A stretch of 64,000 nt of DNA, from positions 1-64,000 of the forward strand of contig NZ_WHNQ01000016.1 in assembly GCF_009362785.1 (NCBI RefSeq). The letters are read 5' to 3'. A model generated the notes under the pieces. That model was not told where the DNA came from. It did not search any database and saw nothing but the letters and a program-made list of their open reading frames with translations. This document shows positions 47,789-56,750 of this stretch, in pieces. Position 1 is the stretch's first letter; every line of letters starts with the position of its first letter. This DNA is from Paraburkholderia atlantica (lineage in GTDB: Bacteria > Pseudomonadota > Gammaproteobacteria > Burkholderiales > Burkholderiaceae). The translations under genes were made by a program, and so were the position numbers.

Positions 47789-49392
47789 ATGACGCGCGCG
47801 AGCCCACTTCCCGACGATGTCGAAACGCTGAAGGCGATGCTGCTCAGCCAGGAGGTGGCGCTGCGCGAGCGCGACGCGCAGGTGCTCAAACTGCAGGAAA
47901 CGGTCGACTCGCAACAAGCTGCGTTGGCTTCGCGCGAAGCTGAAGTCGAACACCTTAAGCTGCTCATTGCCAAGCTGCGTCGTATGCAGTTCGGTCGCAA
48001 GTCCGAGAAGCTGGACCATCAGATCGAGCAACTCAAACTCCGCCTCGAAGACCTTGAGGCCGACGAGGGCGCGGCACCGGTCGAAATCCCGAAGACACCG
48101 CGCAAGGCTGTGGAGCAGACACCGCGCAAACCACTGCCTGACATCTGCCGCGCGAGATCCGTGCGCACTTGCCCGAATCTCCCGGGAAGTGCTCGCAGTG
48201 CGATGGCAAGATGAAGCCGCTGGGCGAAGACGTCGCCGAACAGCTTGAGTGTGTGCCGGCAAGCTTCCGGGTCATCCGTCATGTGCGCCCGAAGTTTGCG
48301 TGCGTGTGTTGCGACCACATCTCTCAGGCGCCTGCGCCGAGTCGCCCCATCGAACGCGGTCTCGCCGGCCTTGGGCTGCCGGCACACGTTCTGGTCTCGA
48401 AGTTCGCAGACCACGTGCCGCTTTACCGGCAATCGGTCATGTACGCGCGAGAAGGCGTCGAGATTGATCGCTGGCTGCTGGCGAAGTGGGTCGGTCACGG
48501 GGCGACGCTGCTGCAGCCACTCGTTGAAACACTACGTCGTCATGTGATGTCAGCGACGAAACTGCACGCCGACGACACGCCGGTTCCAGTGCTTGCACCG
48601 GGCAGCGGCAAGACGAAGACTGGGCGCCTGTGGGTGTACGTGCGCGATGATCGTGCATCGGCCGACATGACGCCGCCAGCGGTGTGGTTCGCCTATACGC
48701 CGGATCGCAAGGGCATCCATCCGCAGCAGCACCTCGGGTCGTTCAACGGCACACTGCAAGCCGACGCATACGGTGGCTACCAGGCCATTTACGAAACGCG
48801 GCGCGTCACGGAGGCGGCTTGCTGGGCGCACGCTCGACGGCAGTTCTAAGAATTGCACGCAGCGCTCCCCAATGCGTTGAATACCGAAGCGCTCGAGCGT
48901 ATCGGCGCGCTATACAGGATTGAGGAGACGATCAGGGGCAAGCCGCCCGACGAGCGCAGTGCGCACCGCCAGGAGCATGCGCGGCCGCTACTCGATCAAT
49001 TCCACGCGTGGCTCGCAACGATGCTGGAAACGCTCTCGCGCAAATCGGACACGAGTCGTGCGATTCTCTATGCGTTGAACCGGTGGGAAGCACTCACACG
49101 CTATTGCGATGATGGCCAGCTCGAAATCGACAACCTTCCAGTCGAACGGGCGCTTCGCGGAGTGGCCATCGGTCGACGCAACTATCTGTTCTGTGGAGCA
49201 GACTCCGGTGGTGAACGTGCCGCCGCAATCTACAGTTTCGTTGGCACCGCAAAATTAAACGGCGTCGATCCTGAGGCGTATCTGCGGCACGTCCTCGCAC
49301 GCATCGCCGAGCATCCAATCAACCGTATCGAAGAATTGTTGCCGTGGTGCTTGCCAGAATGGCTTCTCCTGAAGAATGACTCTCCGGCATAG
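47789..49392 (+). pseudogene. IS66 transposase TnpC, inactivated twice
   Basis: From ATG 47789 the frame gives the TnpC leucine-zipper region (LRRMQFGRKSEKLDHQIEQL). At about 48,148 the frame shifts: inserting one C at GACATCTG (GACCATCTG) would restore LPDHLPREIRAHLPESPGKC. The second segment (48169-48849) carries the zinc part CSQCDGK and catalytic Asp residues (LHADDTPVPVL, LQADAYGGYQAIYE). It stops at TAA 48847-48849, where RRQF-Y-ELH would be expected (TAC to TAA). The third segment (48853-49392) has the catalytic Glu in PVERALRGVAIGRRNYLFCG. Confidence 0.85.
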
Positions 49393-49555
49393 GCCGGCAG
49401 TCGCCTACAATACAACTGCGCCGGCATCACCGCCGATCTCCAGCCCGCCTAGCTCCTGTCCTGCCGCGCGACCTCTTGGGGGACAGAAGGCTGCCCCTCA
49501 TATGACTTGTATCGCGCCCGACGCTTCCCTGCGCTCGTAGACGCGGGGAGCAACT

Positions 49556-49825
49556 ATGAGTGCTCTGTCAGATGAAGAGCTTGTCCTTGCAAGCGCCAAT
49601 CGCCATGTGCATGAAGCGCGGCGACGCATCGCGATACTAGCTTCCCAACTGCAATGTCAACGTACAAAAGGGATAAATAGGCCCGAGGCAGAGCAGTTGC
49701 TCCACATCATGCGGGACGTCCTCGACACAATGATCGACCACCGCAGAGTCGTTGATATGGAAGTGCGACTGCTGCGCCGATCGCAGCACAAGAGACTGTC
49801 CCGGTCGCATCGAGGAGATGCCTAA
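49556..49825 (+). CDS. Small helical protein, function unknown
   Basis: 89 residues from ATG 49556 after GGGGAGCAACT. Mostly helical and basic (LASANRHVHEARRRIAILAS, AEQLLHIMRDVLDTMIDHRR). No family is recognised. It is separated from the IS66 remnant by about 160 bases and is not part of it. Confidence 0.55.
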   Translation: MSALSDEELVLASANRHVHEARRRIAILASQLQCQRTKGINRPEAEQLLHIMRDVLDTMIDHRRVVDMEVRLLRRSQHKRLSRSHRGDA

Positions 49826-50035
49826 CGCCCCTCTGAAATCCGCTTGCTATGGCGCCATCCTCATGTCAAGACGACCGGCGCGACACGCTTACGAACGTTT
49901 CGTTACCGGGCGAGATAGACTAACCGCGTAAAATCTGGACCGGTGCGCTTGAATTCGAACATTGGCAGTCCTTGGTTCACCCGACCACCATTGTCGTGGT
50001 GTCACGCACTGAGCTTATTTCTGCTCCCCCGTCGC

Positions 50036-53000
50036 TCACCAAGTGTAGCGAAAGCCGATGTCTCCCCAGACACCTTTTCGGCTCCCGCTCACGGCATCAT
50101 TGATCGAGAACTGGTAGCCGAACTGCCCGTACAAGCTCATACGCATGTCGAGCTTCGCCGTCACGCCAGCGGCGACGTCCATACGCGTGAATTGCTGCCT
50201 CAGCGGTACCTGCTGGGCTCCGGCGTATGTCGTCGCTGCCTTTGCGCCCCAGTCCCGCCAGATATTTGTGCGAAGGTACGGCTGCCACAGCTCGCCGTTG
50301 GCGCGCTCAATGCTCCACTGACCCCGCACCCCGAGCCGCCCGCTCACGCCTGACGTCGAGCCTGGATCGACAGGACCCAGTCCGTCATTGGCTTCGTTCA
50401 GCCCGACGTGCTGCCAGATGAGCTGTGCCTCCGGTTCTAGCACGAAGCCCGGTCCAAGCGGCAAGGGAATCGGATAGCCTGCCTCCAGCGAAGTGGCGAA
50501 CCCCGACCCCGAGATCGGCAACCGGGCGTACTGTGTCGTCGCATCGCCGTCGTAATAGGTGCCTTGCAGTATCGCGTCGATATACCAGCCTCCCGGGCCG
50601 TAGTGTGTCCAGTACGCGCCGCCGGAATACCCATTGAGATTAACCGAGCCGGTGTGGTTCAGCACATAGCCAGTCGCAGCCGCATTCGTGACGAGGCCGT
50701 CCACGTCGGCATTACTGTTGCCGTAGGCGAAGTACACGCCCGCGGCGTCGTGATGGCCAGACATCAAACTGCCGCGCCAGAGATCGAGGCCCGCCTGCAC
50801 GCCGAGCACATGGCCGTTGGCGCGCGCATCGGTGAAGGTCTCGTAGCGATTGTCGATCTGCTGGCCGAACAGCCGCGCCCACGCCGAACGGGCCACCCCT
50901 TCGGCGTCGGTACCGCCCGCGGCCTGTGTCAGCGTATCGCCGATACGCTCGTGCATCGTACCGAGCATGGTGAGGCCCAGTTGTCTCGTGAGCGGCTGCA
51001 CCACCGAGTAGGTGGCAAGTTCCGGCCCGATGATCGGGTACTCGCCAGGGGGCAGCACGGAAGGCGGCGGGTCGTTGGGAAAGGTTACCTCGGGCGGAGG
51101 TTCCTCGCCCGGGCCGGGCGGCACCTCGCCCGTTCCGACGACGAATTCCGAGCGCAGGAACCAGTCGTTCGCAAACGACGCGCGGCTGGGAGCGCCCCGA
51201 TCCAGACGGTAGTCGTAGGCGCCGCCGCGGACTTCGCCGGCCAGCGCGAAGCTGCCTGGGTCCGTGGTGCCGCCGTTGGTCGCGACCACCACCGGGATGC
51301 CGTTGCCGTGCGTCAGCGCGCCAGGGCCGCCGGCGTTGGTGACGGCGATGATGGTCTTGCCGGTTGCCGAACCCCCGTCGATGACAAGCTGGTCTGAAGG
51401 TGAATTGTCGCCGCCGAGGTAAGTGTCGATGGCGATGGTGCCGTTGTGGCCGGCATAACTGGTCGTTGTCAACACGGCTCCTGGATCGCTGGCGATGCGG
51501 ACCAGCCCGGCATTGACGACGCTCGCCACACGCTGGTCCAACCCGCGCAGATCGAGTGTGCCGGCAGACTGCACCGCATAGTCAGAATTTGGGCTGAAGA
51601 CATTGGGAGCGCCAGCCGCTAGCGTACCGCCTTGCACGGTGGTCGGACCGGCATAGGTGCTGACGCCGGTCATGACGGTTTTGCCGCTATAGACGTTGAC
51701 AGCGCCCGAGCCTGCGATGGCCGCGGGGAACTGGTAGTTGCCGCTGGAGTCCGTGTGATTAAACACGAGATCGCCCGTGCCGCTGCCGAAAGTCAGCGTC
51801 CTGGCATCTAGCGTGCCGGGCGGGGCCGGCGCCGTGCCGGCGGGCGCACCAATGTTGAGCGTCCCCGTAGAGCCAGCATTCTGTGCAACAGACACGGCAT
51901 TCGCGTGCACCGACGCGCCACTCTCAATGGTCAGGGCACCGGCGCCAAAGTGACCGACACCGAGCGACGCGCCAGAATTCAGTACCGAACCGGCATCGGT
52001 GACGGTGACGGTGCCGGCACCTCCGGTTGGCGTCGTGCTACAGAAAGATGAGGAGAGTCCGGTGCACTGACCAGCGATGAACGTGGCGCCACTGCCTGTC
52101 ACGTTAACGGCGCCCTGGTTGGCGATCGTCATCGTGCCATTTCCCTGCGCCCCCACGACCAGGTCATCGTTGACCACGTTAAGCGTGGCACCTGGCCCGC
52201 GGATCTCGACCGAACTCGTGCCCGCAATGGAGCCGACGATCGTCTTCCCGCCGATCGTCACGGTGCCGTTCGATTGGATCTGCAAATCGCCTGGACCGCG
52301 CGTACCGACAACGAGAAACGGTGACGTGAGTAACCCCCCGTTCGACACCACGACCGACCCAGTCGAAGCAGGCGACGTCTCAAAGGCCGCGTTGAAGGCG
52401 AGATAAGTTCCTCTGGCGCTCGTCGCCATGCCGCCGTCGGTAATAGTCAGGACACCGTCGGCGCCGGGCAAGACACCCACGCCGAGAAAGCCAGTCGCGG
52501 ACAGACTACTACCTGCGCCGCTGACAACCGCTTGCGCACTTGAGGTGGCCCCGATCTGCACCGTATCCTGGCTCGAGACTGCGCCGCCGTTCGTCGCATT
52601 CAACTGCGCGGAACCGGAGTTCCCGACGTAAATAAAACCCGTAGCCGCATATCTCGACCCTTGACCATCGACCGTGAGCGCACCGCTGCTGCCGGGATTG
52701 GTTCCCAGGTAGGTCTGCGTGAACCCGGTCACGGAACCGCCGTTGCTGATCGTCAGCACACCGGATCCATTAAAGCCAATGTAGTTTTGGGATTGCGGAT
52801 TGACGGCGGTAATCGTTCCACCAGTCACGGATATCAGTCCGCTACTGCCGGCTTGCTGGGCCATTTCTATATGGTTCAGTGCGACGTCGGCCCCGGCCGG
52901 CACAATGAACGTTCCCCCGGGGACCCCATTCACCGTCCCGCTACTGGATCCGGGAACGAGTGTGCCAATCACCGTCGATCCGACGGCGGCAGTCTGAGTC

Positions 53001-53104
53001 GTATTGCCGTTGATGACAAGAGTCTGGGCAAAACTGATGCTGGCGAAGAGCATTGTCGAGCAGACAAGCAGCCCACTTGCCGGATGCATGAGACAGCGTT
53101 TCAT
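50036..53104 (-). CDS. Type V autotransporter adhesin (pertactin-like)
   Basis: 1,022 residues from ATG 53104 after GGGAGGTGAAAAG. Signal peptide about 1-26 (LLVCSTMLFASISFAQ). The passenger (about 27-690) is a beta-helix built of short repeats such as GVLTITDGGMATSA, GSVVVSNGGLLTSP and GTMTIANQGAVNVTGSG. A Pro/Gly/Glu linker (TGEVPPGPGEEPPPEV) leads to the autotransporter beta-barrel (AWARLFGQQIDNRY, AGLDLWRGS, WQPYLRTNIWRDWG) ending in the typical aromatic FRYTW. It would be exported to the cell surface; an adhesion or aggregation role is inferred. Confidence 0.92.
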   Translation of the reverse strand: MKRCLMHPASGLLVCSTMLFASISFAQTLVINGNTTQTAAVGSTVIGTLVPGSSSGTVNGVPGGTFIVPAGADVALNHIEMAQQAGSSGLISVTGGTITAVNPQSQNYIGFNGSGVLTISNGGSVTGFTQTYLGTNPGSSGALTVDGQGSRYAATGFIYVGNSGSAQLNATNGGAVSSQDTVQIGATSSAQAVVSGAGSSLSATGFLGVGVLPGADGVLTITDGGMATSARGTYLAFNAAFETSPASTGSVVVSNGGLLTSPFLVVGTRGPGDLQIQSNGTVTIGGKTIVGSIAGTSSVEIRGPGATLNVVNDDLVVGAQGNGTMTIANQGAVNVTGSGATFIAGQCTGLSSSFCSTTPTGGAGTVTVTDAGSVLNSGASLGVGHFGAGALTIESGASVHANAVSVAQNAGSTGTLNIGAPAGTAPAPPGTLDARTLTFGSGTGDLVFNHTDSSGNYQFPAAIAGSGAVNVYSGKTVMTGVSTYAGPTTVQGGTLAAGAPNVFSPNSDYAVQSAGTLDLRGLDQRVASVVNAGLVRIASDPGAVLTTTSYAGHNGTIAIDTYLGGDNSPSDQLVIDGGSATGKTIIAVTNAGGPGALTHGNGIPVVVATNGGTTDPGSFALAGEVRGGAYDYRLDRGAPSRASFANDWFLRSEFVVGTGEVPPGPGEEPPPEVTFPNDPPPSVLPPGEYPIIGPELATYSVVQPLTRQLGLTMLGTMHERIGDTLTQAAGGTDAEGVARSAWARLFGQQIDNRYETFTDARANGHVLGVQAGLDLWRGSLMSGHHDAAGVYFAYGNSNADVDGLVTNAAATGYVLNHTGSVNLNGYSGGAYWTHYGPGGWYIDAILQGTYYDGDATTQYARLPISGSGFATSLEAGYPIPLPLGPGFVLEPEAQLIWQHVGLNEANDGLGPVDPGSTSGVSGRLGVRGQWSIERANGELWQPYLRTNIWRDWGAKAATTYAGAQQVPLRQQFTRMDVAAGVTAKLDMRMSLYGQFGYQFSINDAVSGSRKGVWGDIGFRYTW

Positions 53105-53159
53105 CTTTTCACCTCCCGGACTCTATCCTGGTGGATAAAAGAGCACTGCACGTAATGAA

Positions 53160-53856
53160 TGTTTGCAAACAAACATTAAAAAGAGCCATTCAGCAGGAAC
53201 AGGAGGAAATGACTCTCCCATATGCGATGCTCTTAATTCCTGCCCGATAAGTGCTTTCTAAATGTCCAGATAATTGTTCGGGAAAAGCTGAGGGTGACGG
53301 AGTACGACAACCACCGGGATTTAATGCCCATCGAAAATGGAAATTCACGCCTGCTTGAATTATCAGGCGAGGCGGACTCTCATAGCTGAGGGGAGGCTGC
53401 GGTAAAGCTACGCATTAACCGGTCGCACGCGGTGCTGTCAAGATAGAGCCGTTGCTGCTGCTTCATGCGGCGTAGATCGTGATCGCGACAATGACGGCAG
53501 CTGACGAGGTATCCTCCTTAAACGATTGCTCATCCGCGGCGTTGCCTGAGAGCCGGCTTTCGACATACAGATGGAGGAGCCCCAACGTGCCTGCCCGCTA
53601 ACGCTAGATCTTTATCCTTTTGTATAACCTTTGCGAGGAATGTTCAAGTCATTTACTAGCGACTGCTCGAAATCGCCACAGCTAATCGCGGCGCGATTGA
53701 ACCGCTTCCCGACGAAAAGCAGACAGTGTTTTCGGTATCAAGCGAGCGACCGTGGGATCTTGGAGCGGTCATTGCCGGCGATGCTGGGTGCGTGACCGCT
53801 CAGGGTCCGAAACGGGCCGTTTCCGCGAAGCACGCACGCGCGGATTGCCCGTGCTA
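53160..53856. other. No supported gene; promoter region of the autotransporter
   Basis: No convincing coding frame. GTTTGCAAACAAAC (53160-53173) is a short palindrome-like element upstream of the autotransporter. Several stops in all frames and lower GC than around it suggest a remnant. Confidence 0.45.
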
Positions 53857-54183
53857 TCAGGCGGTTGGTTTCATCGAAAAAAGGTCCAGCTGCCGCGGAT
53901 CGGTCTCCGAGGCGGCGACCATGGGCTTGGGCGCCGGCTTCGGCTCGATGCGGAAGAATTCCGGGCTCACACCGGCGTTGCTGGCAGCGCGTAGCCAGTC
54001 GGGCATGTCGCCCAGCCCGTTCCATTCGTTGCCGCGCGCGTCGCGATAAAGAGGCGGGTGATCGACGTCATGCTGGATCGACTCTGCCAGTGCTTCAAGC
54101 GTGATACCGAACTCTTCCATGCGCCGGCGAAGCCAGATGATCAGCCTGTCGCGCGCCTCGCCGTCAGCGATTTTTCCCTTCAT
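53857..54183 (-). CDS. H-NS-like protein with a C-terminal clamp-binding-type motif
   Basis: ATG 54183 gives 108 residues; the longer frame has no site. The N-terminal helix (GEARDRLIIWLRRRMEEFGI) could oligomerise. Residues about 44-80 are the H-NS DNA-binding domain: LYRDARGNEWNGLGDMPDWL, then GVSPEFFRI. Residues 98-102 are QLDLF, the consensus beta-sliding-clamp-binding pentapeptide. H-NS-like plasmid proteins silence AT-rich transfer genes and help stealth. The clamp motif is unexpected in this family. Confidence 0.75.
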   Translation of the reverse strand: MKGKIADGEARDRLIIWLRRRMEEFGITLEALAESIQHDVDHPPLYRDARGNEWNGLGDMPDWLRAASNAGVSPEFFRIEPKPAPKPMVAASETDPRQLDLFSMKPTA

Positions 54184-54238
54184 GTCCTGTTGCCCGAATT
54201 CTGATTGTCGCGGTTTATCCCGGTTGATGCCCAGGTCG

Positions 54239-54703
54239 CTAGGCGCGCCTGCGGGCCGTCTGCTCGAATGTCTCGCCCGCGCGAAAACGATCCAGCCTGT
54301 CGCTCGCGTCAGCGATTGCGGCGACTGGCGCGCGCCGAAGCTGATGGTCATAGGTGCTCACGATCGTTGCGAACTGCGCAAATCCGTCATCGTCGAGCAT
54401 CCACACGCCGGTGTCCCGGCCGCGGTCGAATGCCGACCCGATCACCTCTTCTGCGTCCTGCATCTGGTCGACCGTCGCCGAGCTGTATCCGGCTTCCGCG
54501 AGCAGCCCCACAACGATCATGGCCTGGCACAGCGTCTGGGCAGCGTTCAGATTGCCCTGGACTCGTCGCATCGCGTCGAGGGCTATGTGCACCTGTAAGG
54601 AAAGTTCGTCCGCCTGGGCGCGCGGCATCGGCAACAGCAGAGTTTTCGAGCGGCGGGCGCGAACGGCCTGCGGGCTTGTGTAAAACGGAATTGTTCTTGC
54701 CAT
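54239..54703 (-). CDS. Unknown protein next to the Trb operon
   Basis: 154 residues from ATG 54703. The extra frame upstream covers the intergenic repeat and is rejected. The protein starts MARTIPFYTSPQAVRARRSK and is mostly helical (LSLQVHIALDAMRRVQGNLN, AAQTLCQAMIVVGLLAEAGY) with a conserved-looking acidic patch (DRGRDTGVWMLDDDGFAQF). I recall similar proteins next to trb genes in beta-proteobacterial elements, sometimes loosely called Fis-like, but no HTH is evident. Divergent from trbB. Confidence 0.65.
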   Translation of the reverse strand: MARTIPFYTSPQAVRARRSKTLLLPMPRAQADELSLQVHIALDAMRRVQGNLNAAQTLCQAMIVVGLLAEAGYSSATVDQMQDAEEVIGSAFDRGRDTGVWMLDDDGFAQFATIVSTYDHQLRRAPVAAIADASDRLDRFRAGETFEQTARRRA

Positions 54704-54772
54704 CGATGATTGATGATTGGAAACGCAATTGCGCCGCAGACATGTACCACAATTTCCCGCTGCGGTTAATCC

Positions 54773-54829
54773 GAAAGCTATACGTTTTTCTTGAGCTTTC
54801 CGGGTTAAACCCGTTAGCCGGCTGACGGG
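54773..54829 (+). repeat. 57-bp intergenic repeat, copy 3
   Basis: GAAAGCT...AGCTTTC with a different loop, CGGGTTAAACCCG, then CCCGTTAGCCGGCTGACGGG (54810-54829). The outer base pair is C-G here and G-C in copy 2. Lies between the divergent unknown gene and trbB. Confidence 0.8.
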
Positions 54830-54973
54830 AACGAGCAACGCGCGATGCAGCGCCGCGTGGTTCAAGGCATCCATCGTCTGCGACATCGAGCACGACACTT
54901 TCCCCGAAAGCTCGCGGATTTGATCGTTCTTTCAGTCTGCTTCAGGTTCCGGCCGGACGGAACAATAGCAGGC

Positions 54974-56020
54974 ATGTCCGAGGCTACCGACAATCCCCTG
55001 CTCAAACTGCGCCCGCTCGAGGAGAGCGCGGTCCGCATGTTTTTCGAGTCGCTGCGTCCGTTGCGCGAGTGCTTTGAGGCGCCCGACGTTGCTGAAATCA
55101 TGATTAACGATTTCAACAACATCTGGATCGAGCGCCGCGGCAAGATGCATCGGCTTGACCTCACGCTCAACGAGGCGGTGCTTGACGGCGCGATCAGCGC
55201 GCTGGCGGCATCGGTCGACAAGTCGGCGGTCGCCGGCACCGCACAGGGGATCATCAACGCAGGCCACAAGAATCTGCGTATCGCATCAGTGATGCGGCCA
55301 ACCGCGATCGACGGCAATGCGCTTTCGATCCGCAAGCACCGCGACAAGCACCTGTCGCTGCGCGACTACGTGAACATGGGCGCGTTCTCGCTCACGAACG
55401 CCCGCAAGGAAAAGGAACTCGATCTCTTCCCTCCGGGCATCCAGGATGATGCCTTGCGCGAAGCCCTGAGCGCGATGGTTCGGGCACGCCGCAACGTCCT
55501 CGTCGCCGGCGGCACCTCGTCCGGCAAAACCACGCTGCTCAACGCGCTCAATGCCGAGATTCCTGAAGACGAACGCGTCATCACGGTCGAGGACACGATG
55601 GAACTGAAGCTGACCGCGCCCAATCGCGTGCGGCTGCTCTCAAACCCCGACAAGGGTGTCACGACCCAGCTGCTCGTCGCCCTGTGTCTGCGCTTCCGGC
55701 CCGACCGGATCATCGTCGGCGAAGTGCGAAGCGGCGAGGCCTATGACTTCATCCAGGCGCTGAGCACCGGCCACGACGGTGGCATGGGCTCGATCCACGC
55801 CAACGACGCGCGTGGCGGTCTGAGCCGACTCGAAAGTCTCGCGATGCTCGGCGTGCCGCCGGGCAGCCGGTGGGAACTGGCAGATATGCGCAAGGCGGTG
55901 GCCGACTGCTTCCACTACGTCATTCATCTTCGCCGCACCGGCGAGCTGCGTCACGTTTCTGAAATCCTCGAAATCAAGGGTTTCAGGGACGGCGACTACG
56001 TTCTCAACCGCGTTTTCTAA
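54974..56020 (+). CDS. trbB: TrbB, VirB11-type conjugation ATPase
   Basis: 348 residues from ATG 54974. VirB11 hallmarks: the N-terminal domain with IMINDFNNIWIERRGKMHRL, Walker A VAGGTSSGKTTLL (about 176-188), the Asp box ITVEDTMELKL, the Walker B region FRPDRIIVGEVRSGEAYD, and the His box TGHDGGMGSIHANDARGG. Hexameric traffic ATPase at the inner-membrane base of the type IV secretion channel. First gene of the trb operon. Confidence 0.95.
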   Translation: MSEATDNPLLKLRPLEESAVRMFFESLRPLRECFEAPDVAEIMINDFNNIWIERRGKMHRLDLTLNEAVLDGAISALAASVDKSAVAGTAQGIINAGHKNLRIASVMRPTAIDGNALSIRKHRDKHLSLRDYVNMGAFSLTNARKEKELDLFPPGIQDDALREALSAMVRARRNVLVAGGTSSGKTTLLNALNAEIPEDERVITVEDTMELKLTAPNRVRLLSNPDKGVTTQLLVALCLRFRPDRIIVGEVRSGEAYDFIQALSTGHDGGMGSIHANDARGGLSRLESLAMLGVPPGSRWELADMRKAVADCFHYVIHLRRTGELRHVSEILEIKGFRDGDYVLNRVF

Positions 56021-56039
56021 CCCATCGGAGTGACATTAA

Positions 56040-56432
56040 ATGAAGAAGTATCTGTCTGAGTTTCTCGCTACCGCGCGCGAGCGCACGGGAGCGTTGAGCC
56101 GCTTTATCTGGACGCGCTTCCTCACCCGCCGTGAGCTGCGTTCGACCGTCGTTGCTGCTTCGCTCGCCGCATTCGCGCCGTTCGCCTCGGCCGTCGACCT
56201 GACTGACCTCGGCTCCGCGACGGACGTCATCTGTCTGATCTCGTCCTACATCAGTGGCCCGTGGCTTTACGGCATCGGCATCGTGCTGATCATCGTCGGT
56301 GCGGTCGCAATCGGTAACTCGGAAAGTACGATCGGCAAGATCATTTCGACGGTCTTCGTCGGCCTCGGGCTCGCGGCGTGTGCGATCCCGATCGTGAAGA
56401 ACCATCTGCACATCAACTACACCTGTACCTGA
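56040..56432 (+). CDS. trbC: TrbC, VirB2-type pilin
   Basis: 130 residues. A long positively charged leader ends in a signal sequence (STVVAASLAAFAPFASA), followed by two hydrophobic helices (GPWLYGIGIVLIIVGAVAIG and ISTVFVGLGLAACAIPIV), the TrbC/VirB2 pattern. In RP4 TrbC is cyclised after trimming. Located 20 bases after trbB. Confidence 0.88.
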   Translation: MKKYLSEFLATARERTGALSRFIWTRFLTRRELRSTVVAASLAAFAPFASAVDLTDLGSATDVICLISSYISGPWLYGIGIVLIIVGAVAIGNSESTIGKIISTVFVGLGLAACAIPIVKNHLHINYTCT

Positions 56433-56438
56433 GCTCAC

Positions 56439-56750
56439 ATGCGTAAGCCCACACGCGTGAGCCGTTCGCTTTCGCTGCCGCGCCAGATGGGTGGGGCAGA
56501 TCGTGGTCTCGCGATCGCCAACGGCACGATGACCATGCTGCTCTGCTACACCAGCATGACGCCAACCTTCCTCGTCGTTGGCATCGCTGTTCACTGGCTG
56601 CTGCGCTGGAAAAGCTCGAAAGATCCGTGGTGGAAGCAGGTCATGCTCGTCTACAACCGCTACGCGGACGTGTATGAGCCCCTGCCGACCGCGAAGTTTT
56701 CGGCCCGGTTCAAACGTCCCTATGGATTTGATCAGGACCTGCCATGCTGA
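56439..56750 (+). CDS. trbD: TrbD, VirB3-type protein
   Basis: 103 residues. One hydrophobic hairpin (MTMLLCYTSMTPTFLVVGIA) preceded by a basic N-terminus and followed by KDPWWKQVMLVYNRYADVYE, typical of TrbD/VirB3. Starts 6 bases after trbC and overlaps the trbE start by 7 bases. Confidence 0.88.
   Translation: MRKPTRVSRSLSLPRQMGGADRGLAIANGTMTMLLCYTSMTPTFLVVGIAVHWLLRWKSSKDPWWKQVMLVYNRYADVYEPLPTAKFSARFKRPYGFDQDLPC

Larger units (their letters stand above)
47541..49392 (+). mobile_element. Decayed IS66-family element
   Basis: Truncated tnpB and a tnpC with a frameshift and a nonsense codon. No tnpA is present and no terminal inverted repeats could be recognised. The left part was probably lost when the neighbouring recombinase module arrived. 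Confidence 0.75.

Noticed and set aside
53726..54049. 107-residue plus-strand open frame before the H-NS-like gene
   Set aside because: Antisense to the H-NS-like domain, which matches a known pattern.
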